This document shows, piece by piece, positions 1 through 4,360 of a stretch of 6,346 nt of DNA; position 1 is the stretch's first letter, and every line of letters starts with the position of its first letter. The stretch comes from Chitinophagaceae bacterium (GTDB lineage: Bacteria > Bacteroidota > Bacteroidia > Chitinophagales > Chitinophagaceae), in contig JADLEN010000322.1 of the NCBI GenBank assembly GCA_020846105.1, positions 1-6,346 on the forward strand. Direction: 5' to 3'. Under the pieces are notes generated by a model. The model did no database searches. It saw only the letters and a list, made by a program, of their open reading frames with translations, and was not told the origin of the DNA. Made by a program: the position numbers and the translations under genes.

Positions 1-453
1 AAAAGTGAATTGCTTAACATTGTTTTTTCAAATTTTAAAAATGCAATAGAACGGAGTGACAAATTATCGATGTCGATTATTTGGCACTACAATAATTGCA
101 AATCAAGAGGGTCAATTGATCATGGCGATGGTTTTTATTCAAATTCTATTCCACGACCAACAGAAGAACCTGCAAATAAGTTATTGAAAGAATTTGTTAT
201 AGAAAAGGACATTGACGGATTCATTAGATTTTGTATTGACAAAAATCGTTATGAAAATTACCAACTTAGTAGTAAGTTTCTATTTGATGTAATGGGTGGT
301 AGAGAAATTGCTGAAAAATTCTTTTCAAACCCAGCAATAAAATCAGCGTATAGAGCAGAGTTTTCAAAACTCATAAAAGACTCATTTATTGTAGGTAAAC
401 ATAGAGAAGAAGGTTTCCCTAGAGAATACTTTAAAGTTATCCTTGTAGATTAG
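1..453 (+). CDS. Hypothetical protein, 5' end outside the window
   Basis: I do not recognise this protein. The frame is open from base 1 (codons for K-S-E precede the TTG at 10), so the gene most likely starts upstream; 150 residues are visible before the TAG stop. If it starts inside the window, the ATG at 70 (in KLSMSII) is the only ATG near the front. The product is soluble-looking, mixed in charge and rich in Lys, Phe and Ile. It has no signal peptide, membrane helix or catalytic motif that I can name. A helical middle part (about NKLLKEFVIEKDIDGFIRF) and a basic C-terminal part (GKHREEGFPREYFKVILVD) are the main visible traits. Codons are AT-rich, unlike the GC-richer protease gene further right. 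The next gene starts 156 bases downstream on the same strand, but the palindromic spacer between them argues against tight coupling. Confidence 0.6.
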   Translation, partial: KSELLNIVFSNFKNAIERSDKLSMSIIWHYNNCKSRGSIDHGDGFYSNSIPRPTEEPANKLLKEFVIEKDIDGFIRFCIDKNRYENYQLSSKFLFDVMGGREIAEKFFSNPAIKSAYRAEFSKLIKDSFIVGKHREEGFPREYFKVILVD

Positions 454-481
454 CCTTTATTTTAAAATCAGGATGACCGGC

Positions 482-505
482 GCTCCAAAGTTTGCAAATT
501 GGAGC
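482..505 (+). repeat. Inverted repeat (hairpin) in the spacer upstream of the DUF1508 gene
   Basis: GCTCCAA (482-488) is the exact reverse complement of TTGGAGC (499-505), with a 10-nt loop containing the palindrome TTTGCAAA. The GGAG at 501-504 can pair instead with CTCC at 508-511. An outer pair, AATCAG (466-471) with CTGATT (526-531), could enclose the whole. No T-tract follows, so this is not an ordinary intrinsic terminator. Its role is unknown. Confidence 0.5.
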
Positions 506-539
506 AACTCCTAAAGGGCAGTCTGCTGATTGCTACATC

Positions 540-550
540 AACAATTTGAC
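540..550 (+). repeat. Left copy of an 11-nt direct repeat bracketing the DUF1508 gene
   Basis: AACAATTTGAC occurs here and again at 933-943, where it overlaps the stop codon of the DUF1508 gene. The copies are exact and 393 bases apart, start to start. An 11-nt repeat in AT-rich DNA can arise by chance, so the biological meaning is uncertain. Confidence 0.4.
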
Positions 551-609
551 AGCCTCATAAACAACATTTTTTAAGACAATTTCTATAACTTCAATAAAAA
601 AATTAAACA

Positions 610-942
610 ATGGGAAAATTTGTAGTTACAAAAAGAACAAACGGTGAATTTCAGTTCAACCTTAAAGCAGGTAATGGACAGACAATATTGAGTAGCGAGG
701 GCTACACTACAAAAATAAGTTGCGAAAACGGTATTGCCTCTGTAAAGACAAATTCAAAGGATGACAGCAAGTTTGACAGAAAGATTTCGAGCAACGGAAA
801 ACCATACTTTAACCTAAAGGCTACCAATGGCCAAGTAATTGGGACAAGCGAAATGTATGAAAGTGAAGCGTCTAGAGACAACGGAATAGCGTCGGTAAAA
901 ACAAATGCACCAGATGCAACTATTGACGACCAAACAATTTGA
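610..942 (+). CDS. YegP-like DUF1508 (UPF0339) protein with two tandem repeats
   Basis: This is a small cytoplasmic protein of the DUF1508/YegP family, whose biochemical role is not established. It has 110 residues, the usual size for a two-repeat member. Repeat 1 (about residues 14-48) runs from FQFNLKAGNGQTIL to NGIASVKTN. Repeat 2 (about 66-99) runs from YFNLKATNGQVIG to NGIASVKTN. Each repeat has the family pattern of a beta strand ending in FNLKAxNGQ, then an S-E-x-Y turn and the closing NGI-x-SVK-x-N strand. The ATG at 610 follows an A-rich leader without a clear Shine-Dalgarno sequence, which is normal in Bacteroidota. I saw no convincing -7 box upstream. The gene stands alone between two palindrome-rich spacers, and a hairpin plus T-tract lies about 95 bases past the stop. 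Family identification is firm; function is not known. Confidence 0.92.
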   Translation: MGKFVVTKRTNGEFQFNLKAGNGQTILSSEGYTTKISCENGIASVKTNSKDDSKFDRKISSNGKPYFNLKATNGQVIGTSEMYESEASRDNGIASVKTNAPDATIDDQTI

Positions 943-943
943 C
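933..943 (+). repeat. Right copy of the 11-nt direct repeat
   Basis: Exact second copy of AACAATTTGAC (first copy 540-550). It includes the last codons and the TGA stop of the DUF1508 gene, so part of the match is coding sequence. Confidence 0.4.
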
Positions 944-953
944 GATGTGTGCC

Positions 954-993
954 GCGCACTACCACTCGCTCTTCGGGGTGATAGTGATAGCGC
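954..993 (+). repeat. Imperfect hairpin just past the DUF1508 stop codon
   Basis: GCGC (954-957) can pair with GCGC (990-993), and ACTACCAC (958-965) with GTGATAGT (978-985) with one C/A mismatch. Four bases (986-989) are bulged, and the loop is GC-rich with a TTCGG segment. There is no T-tract directly after it. It may stabilise the mRNA 3' end or be the remnant of a dispersed repeat. Confidence 0.45.
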
Positions 994-1037
994 AACCCAA
1001 AGAGCAGATAAGGCGGAATTGTAATAAGTAAGAAAAG

Positions 1038-1069
1038 AAAAAGCAATCTAGTGATAGGTTGTTTTTTTT
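1038..1069 (+). terminator. Rho-independent terminator-like hairpin after the DUF1508 gene
   Basis: CAATCTA (1044-1050) pairs with TAGGTTG (1055-1061) through seven pairs including one T-G, closed by a GTGA (GNRA-type) tetraloop. A run of eight T follows at 1062-1069. The A-rich bases before the stem can pair with the T-run, so the structure could work in both directions. It is the first good terminator after the DUF1508 stop. The stem is only moderately stable, so the call is likely rather than certain. Confidence 0.6.
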
Positions 1070-1227
1070 GTTTTAGCCAGCACTAGCCTACTGCTAGGAG
1101 CGGGGGGGGCTTCGTGCCTAGCTGAGCCTGGCAGCGTGTGGTGTGGAGTGGTTGTTGCTTTTTGCCTGGCAATGATGGGCTGTAGCTAGATAGCAGTGGC
1201 GAGCGCAGCCAGCCCCAGATGACACAC

Positions 1228-1237
1228 TAATGGTAGC
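1228..1237 (+). repeat. Left 10-nt direct repeat bracketing the folded element
   Basis: TAATGGTAGC here is repeated exactly at 1371-1380. The two copies flank the three-way-junction element, as a target-site duplication would. Chance is possible for 10 nt. Confidence 0.4.
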
Positions 1238-1247
1238 ACCTGCGAAT

Positions 1248-1361
1248 GCGTGAAGGATAGGAGCGGATATCCTTTTGCCCTTTGTTCGGGGCAAAAGATA
1301 GGAGTGGATAGCCTGACGCCGCCCCTTTGCTAGCCGCTGCTATGTGGGGGCGGCGGCACGC
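1248..1361 (+). ncRNA. Candidate structured RNA or dispersed repeat with a three-way junction
   Basis: Three helices nest cleanly. P1 is GCGTG (1248-1252) with CACGC (1357-1361). P2 is CTTTTGCCC (1272-1280) with GGGCAAAAG (1289-1297), nine perfect pairs and an 8-nt loop. P3 is CGCCGCCCC (1317-1325) with GGGGCGGCG (1347-1355), nine perfect pairs. The joining segments carry a 17-nt near-repeat, GATAGGAGCGGATATCC (1256-1272) and GATAGGAGTGGATAGCC (1297-1313), with two differences. From memory, similar GATAG-GGAT plus CTTTTG...CAAAAG arrangements recur between genes in Bacteroidota, and the Flavo-1 RNA motif is one named possibility; I could not verify that match. The strand is a guess, because the helices also form on the minus strand. 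It could be an RNA or a non-autonomous repeat element. Confidence 0.5.
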
Positions 1362-1370
1362 CCAAAATAA

Positions 1371-1380
1371 TAATGGTAGC
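1371..1380 (+). repeat. Right 10-nt direct repeat bracketing the folded element
   Basis: Exact copy of TAATGGTAGC found at 1228-1237, lying nine bases outside the P1 helix of the folded element. Confidence 0.4.
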
Positions 1381-1390
1381 TGTGGAAAAA

Positions 1391-1436
1391 AAGGGGCTGA
1401 TATGGCCAAAATGCCCCTTGCTATGGCCAAAAGGGG
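1391..1436 (+). repeat. Alternating AAGGGG / CCCCTT / AAGGGG hairpins
   Basis: AAGGGGC (1391-1397) pairs with GCCCCTT (1413-1419). The same CCCCTT (1414-1419) can instead pair with AAGGGG (1431-1436). Both loops carry the TATGGCCAAAA motif (1401-1411 and 1422-1432, exact 11-nt direct repeat). The two hairpins are mutually exclusive. This could be a tandem duplication of a half-palindrome; no downstream gene on the plus strand is available for attenuation. Confidence 0.45.
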
Positions 1437-1616
1437 TGTTGCTAAAACGGATGCTAGGGCTTGGGTTTTTTGCTGTTGTTTTGTACTTGAAAATAATTTT
1501 AGACTAGATGCATCCTTTCTTTGGCGGTATTGTGATACTTGCGTTTTTGCTTTTTGTGAATCAAAATGGCTGGAAGGGTATTGGGGCATTGCGCCGTAAG
1601 AAAAAAGGTAGCTAGG

Positions 1617-1634
1617 TTGTTTGTTTGTTTGTTT
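1617..1634 (+). repeat. Tetranucleotide microsatellite (TTGT)4.5
   Basis: Four full copies of TTGT plus TT. It lies in gene-free DNA, so any length change would not shift a known reading frame. It is noted only as a potentially slippage-prone tract. Confidence 0.7.
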
Positions 1635-1720
1635 AAAGAAAAAAGTTGATTGCTGCTGCAGGGTTTTTTTGGTGGATGCTATGGCATACACGCCCAAACA
1701 AATAACTTTGCGGGCTAAGG

Positions 1721-1767
1721 AATAGGGTGCTACTGGCGATGCTGGTGGTGCCCTATTTTTATTTTTT
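1721..1767 (+). terminator. Plus-strand terminator-like inverted repeat at the 3' end of the protease gene
   Basis: AATAGGG (1721-1727) is the exact reverse complement of CCCTATT (1751-1757), with a 23-nt GC-rich intervening segment, followed by a T-rich stretch to 1767. Read on the plus strand it resembles an intrinsic terminator with a large loop. Read on the minus strand there is no T-tract after the stem. No plus-strand gene ends here, so its use is unclear. The right part overlaps the protease stop codon. Confidence 0.35.
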
Positions 1768-3426
1768 GTGTAGCCAAAAGTGCTGCTGATACTCGGCGGT
1801 GCTTACTTGCAATATATATGGGCCGGTGGCTAGGCTGCTGGGTAGTGGTAGTGCTAGGCTTAGGTATAGGCTGCTGTCTGTGAGTTGGTTGCCGGTGATT
1901 TTGCGGCCTTGAATATCGAGCAGCTGCCACTGAATAAGGCCTTGGGGGCGGGTGCCGGCTATGCGCAGTTGCAGCGGCCCATCGAAGGGGTTGGGGAAGC
2001 AGTATATGCCTGGGGCCATGGGGTAGCTATCTATGGTGGGCAGGGTAAGGCTGCTGTGGGCTATTGCAAAGTTGGGTAGGCCATAGCCTAGGTCGTTGTT
2101 GGGGCTGGTGGCTATATGTGCACTGAGGCGTATGGCCTGGCGTAGCTGGTAGGGTGTGGCCAAGGGCTGGGCTTGCCAAAGGCATGCGGCTAGGCCTGCA
2201 AGCTGTGGTGCGGCTATAGAGGTGCCGCCTACGCTGCTGGTGGTGCCCGAGGTGTTGAACACGATACCGGGTGCGCCCATCATACACACGTCTGGCTTGA
2301 GGATGTCTGCGGCATTGGGGCCACGGCCACTGGTGATGGCTATAACTTTGTTGATATCTACTGAGCCGCAAGTGAGTGCGCTATCGGCATCGCCGGGGGT
2401 GAGGATATGGCGCCAGCTGGTGTTGCCCTCGTTGCCGGCCGAGGCTACTACGAGCATGCCTTTGGCGGTGGCGGTGTTGGCGGCACGGCTAGCGATGGTG
2501 CTGCGCCCGTCTAGCTGGGCATAGCTAAGGTTCATACTGGCAATATCGAAAGTATTGTAGCCTAGTGAAATGGTGATAATGTCGGCACCAATACTATCGG
2601 CACGCTCCATGGCTGCTAGCATATTGTCTAGCTCTATGGGTTGTTCGGTTTCGGTGTTTTCGGTGATGTATAATGCGTAGCTGGCGTCGGGCGCGGTGCC
2701 TACATAATTGCCGTGGAGGATGCCGGCCATGGTGCTGAGCACTTGGGTGCCGTGGGCGGAGTATCCGTAAACATCGCTGGTGTCTTTGTCGAAATTGTGG
2801 GTGTCTAAAATACGGCCCGAAAGACGAAGGCTGTCGAAACCAGGGAGGGTATTGACAAGGTAAAAACCAGCGTCTAATACGGCAATGAGCTTGCCGCTAC
2901 CTCGTAGGCCTTTGTTGTGTAGGTAGTCGCCGTTGGCAATTTTTATTTGGTCGTAAGCATCGCCATAATAGCCAATGCCGGCAGTGGTTTTGCGTAGTGC
3001 TTTGTTGGTTTGGGGTTGTTTGTTGGTTGTAGCAACAGTGGTGTGTAATGGGCTGGTAAATAGGGCAATAAACTGGGCTTGGCTGATAAAAGATTGGCTG
3101 CGAAGCAAGGCTATATTGCTGGTGTCGGCTAGTAGGATAACACAACTGTTTTGCCAGCGAGAGCGGATGTGTAGGATGCCATTTGTGAGTTTCAGGGTAC
3201 TGTCTATATACTGTTGCACTAGGGGCAAGTCGGCACTGTCGATATCTATGGCTTGGGTGAGCCTGCGGGCAATGGCTCTGCTGCTAAGAAAAGCATTGGG
3301 GGAAGAAAGGCTGTAGGGGGTAGGGGTCTTATTGGTAAACGAAATGCGGAATGCAAATTGGGATTGTGCAAAAGCATCTATGCCGCTAAGTAGTATTATA
3401 AAAAGGAGTAAGAAAGGTCTTAACAT
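1759..3426 (-). CDS. Secreted S8 (subtilisin-like) serine protease with T9SS type A sorting domain
   Basis: This is an exported endopeptidase expected to be carried over the outer membrane by the type IX secretion system. The 555-residue product starts with a Sec signal peptide (residues 1-20, cut at about AFA|Q). Next is a pro-region (about 24-145) with the pattern usual for Bacteroidota subtilases: SSPNAFLSSRAIARR, a DLP motif and SRWQNS. The S8 domain (about 150-460) holds the full triad: Asp185 in IAVLDAG, His225 in YSAHGTQV and Ser403 in GGTSIAAPQLAG, plus the oxyanion Asn332 in ASAGNEG. The C-terminal 80 residues begin with CFPNPF and include LLDIQGRKI, GPYILQV and a basic end, matching T9SS type A signals. 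A perfect -7 box lies 29 bases upstream of the ATG. The gene is clearly GC-richer than its neighbours. The substrate is unknown. Confidence 0.95.
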   Translation of the reverse strand: MLRPFLLLFIILLSGIDAFAQSQFAFRISFTNKTPTPYSLSSPNAFLSSRAIARRLTQAIDIDSADLPLVQQYIDSTLKLTNGILHIRSRWQNSCVILLADTSNIALLRSQSFISQAQFIALFTSPLHTTVATTNKQPQTNKALRKTTAGIGYYGDAYDQIKIANGDYLHNKGLRGSGKLIAVLDAGFYLVNTLPGFDSLRLSGRILDTHNFDKDTSDVYGYSAHGTQVLSTMAGILHGNYVGTAPDASYALYITENTETEQPIELDNMLAAMERADSIGADIITISLGYNTFDIASMNLSYAQLDGRSTIASRAANTATAKGMLVVASAGNEGNTSWRHILTPGDADSALTCGSVDINKVIAITSGRGPNAADILKPDVCMMGAPGIVFNTSGTTSSVGGTSIAAPQLAGLAACLWQAQPLATPYQLRQAIRLSAHIATSPNNDLGYGLPNFAIAHSSLTLPTIDSYPMAPGIYCFPNPFDGPLQLRIAGTRPQGLIQWQLLDIQGRKITGNQLTDSSLYLSLALPLPSSLATGPYILQVSTAEYQQHFWLHKK

Positions 3427-3428
3427 AG

Positions 3429-3493
3429 TTTCGGGGTTTTGAACTTGTCTTTTTCAAAATTAATTGAAAGTAACAACATTCATCACCCCGAAA
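3429..3493. repeat. Nested inverted repeats around the protease promoter
   Basis: The outer arms TTTCGGGGT (3429-3437) and ACCCCGAAA (3485-3493) are perfect 9-bp inverted repeats lying on either side of the -7 box. The inner arms TTTCAA (3452-3457) and TTGAAA (3464-3469) are a perfect 6-bp dyad centred on it. They could bind a regulator (operators at both ends) or form a hairpin in a transcript reading through from the lipoprotein gene. Either reading is inference. Confidence 0.45.
3455..3462 (-). promoter_or_regulatory. Bacteroidota -7 box for the protease gene
   Basis: On the minus strand this reads TAATTTTG, an exact match to the phylum consensus TAnnTTTG. It ends 28 bases before the ATG at 3426, giving a leader of roughly 20 bases. 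I could not find a well-spaced TTTG at -33. The box sits in the centre of a dyad, TTTCAA-n6-TTGAAA (3452-3469). Confidence 0.5.
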
Positions 3494-3516
3494 ACAAAAA
3501 AGGTAAATAGTAAAAT

Positions 3517-3606
3517 CTAATTGTACTCGATAGCACGCATAATAACGCCTACGCCTTTGCGGCAATTTTGAGCGCCGGGGATAGGGTCGTATATCCAATA
3601 AGCATA
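3517..3606 (-). pseudogene. Detached C-terminal part of the lipoprotein gene, in frame after TAG
   Basis: Directly after the TAG at 3607-3609 the same reading frame gives 29 codons and then a TAG at 3517-3519. The peptide begins YAYWIYDP, contains GAQNCRKGVG and ends VIMRAIEYN. Alternating aromatic and hydrophobic residues suggest closing beta strands of the preceding domain. It lacks its own start region, so without readthrough it would not be made. A single C-to-T change (CAG to TAG) or another one-base change would explain the split; a sequencing error is equally possible. Confidence 0.6.
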
Positions 3607-4269
3607 CTAGCGGTAGATAAGCCCAACACGAAAGGCATAGATAGATTTTGATTGCAACAGCGAAGCATAAGCGTCTGGCATAGTTTCGGGGTTGTTGCGG
3701 ATAGTATCTACCTCGCTTACGGTAATGGTTTTTTCGAAATTGATAGCACCATTGTTGTAAGGTTTAAGCACGTTTTGGTAAGTGTATTTCCAACCTTTGA
3801 GAAAGTCGTAATCTTGATCTTCTTGGGGCATAAGGCTATTGCCAAGCCATTGCTTACCTTCTGTAATAGGATTGATAAGACGCATGAATCTGATGTTTTT
3901 TTCGACAAATTCCATTTGCTCTGCACCTGGGGTGTAGTACACTACCTTGTCTATAGAAAACTTGTCGGTAGCTGTTTTGCGGGTGAAGATATTGATGGTG
4001 TAAGAAAGCCTATTTTGGGCATCTCTGAAAGTGTCTGCTACTAGATACTCGTGTTGGTATTTGTTGGTGTATTTGATACATTTTGTATCGTCCCAGATAG
4101 AGGAGTCTACATCGTAAATGATGTATTTGCCTACTTCTAAAGGCAAGAAAGATTGGTACAAATCGCCACCATTGGTGTTTACCACTACTTTGTCTTTATT
4201 GCAAGAACTTAATAATGCTGTGGCAAGGACTACAGATACCAATCCGACGATGATTTTATGCTTATTCAT
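3607..4269 (-). CDS. Putative lipoprotein of unknown function, possibly truncated by an in-frame TAG
   Basis: The 220-residue product has a lipoprotein signal: a basic start (MNKHK), a hydrophobic stretch and the lipobox LLSSC with the acylated Cys23, followed by NKDK. It should be attached to the outer or inner membrane. The body (about 36-220) looks like a beta-rich domain starting FLPLEVGKYIIYDVDS, a style I associate with uncharacterised Bacteroidota lipoproteins; no enzyme motif is seen. The frame ends at a TAG (3607-3609) directly after GLIYR. In the same frame it stays open for 29 more codons to a second TAG at 3517-3519. That extension ends in RKGVGVIMRAIEYN and looks like natural protein, so the intact gene was probably 3517-4269 (249 or 250 residues). 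The protease gene follows 90 bases beyond the second stop. Upstream, TATATTTT near the start is only an imperfect -7 box. Confidence 0.82.
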   Translation of the reverse strand: MNKHKIIVGLVSVVLATALLSSCNKDKVVVNTNGGDLYQSFLPLEVGKYIIYDVDSSIWDDTKCIKYTNKYQHEYLVADTFRDAQNRLSYTINIFTRKTATDKFSIDKVVYYTPGAEQMEFVEKNIRFMRLINPITEGKQWLGNSLMPQEDQDYDFLKGWKYTYQNVLKPYNNGAINFEKTITVSEVDTIRNNPETMPDAYASLLQSKSIYAFRVGLIYR

Positions 4270-4360
4270 ACTGTATAAAAATATAGTGATATTTAACTAC
4301 GCTATTAAAATGAGGCTAAAAATAATCTTTTTTCTAAAGAAACATAACTAAAAGCCAAAA

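Larger units (their letters stand above)
943..1758. other. Gene-free, palindrome-rich intergenic region (about 0.8 kb)
   Basis: No credible coding sequence is visible on either strand. The long open frames here (for example minus 1227-1697 and plus 1327-1599) translate to low-complexity Ser/Gln/Ala/Cys-rich protein with no family resemblance, and they overlap each other. What the region does hold is hairpins at 954-993, 1038-1069 and 1083-1097 (CTAGC/GCTAG), a G8 run at 1102-1109, a folded element at 1248-1361, alternating AAGGGG/CCCCTT hairpins at 1391-1436, a TTGT microsatellite at 1617-1634 and an inverted repeat with T-tract at 1721-1767. I see no tRNA or rRNA. Confidence 0.7.

Noticed and set aside
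466..993. Integron attC sites around the DUF1508 gene
   Set aside because: Palindromic spacers are present, but I could not find the RYYYAAC and GTTRRRY core boxes in proper order. The nearest match, GCGCAAC at 990-996, breaks the consensus. No integrase is in view.
702..1046. 114-codon minus-strand open frame opposite the DUF1508 gene
   Set aside because: Most of it is the antisense of a confidently identified coding sequence. Its hydrophobic look comes from the opposite strand of beta-rich repeats.
1227..1697. 156-codon minus-strand open frame in the gene-free region
   Set aside because: It starts at TTG, has low-complexity Ser/Gln/Ala/Pro content, runs through the microsatellite and the folded element, and overlaps another equally poor frame (1327-1599, plus). 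No recognisable domain.
2027..2371. Several open frames antisense or out of frame within the protease gene (for example 1885-2079, 2027-2371, 2156-2524, 2975-3316)
   Set aside because: They shadow a full-length protease with an intact catalytic triad; the GC-rich codon pattern leaves alternative frames open.
3386..3598. 70-codon minus-strand open frame spanning the lipoprotein-protease gap
   Set aside because: It is in a different frame from the natural-looking lipoprotein extension over the same bases, rich in Arg and Tyr/Cys, and overlaps the protease promoter and start codon.
3607..3609. Genome-wide reassignment of TAG to an amino acid
   Set aside because: TAG also terminates the first gene (451-453) and the distal end of the same lipoprotein frame (3517-3519), and no other gene here has internal TAG. 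A local mutation, error or readthrough is simpler.
4270..4360. Intrinsic terminator after mnmA
   Set aside because: The sequence is AT-rich with a T-rich run, but only a 4-bp TTTC/GAAA stem could be found, which is too weak to call.
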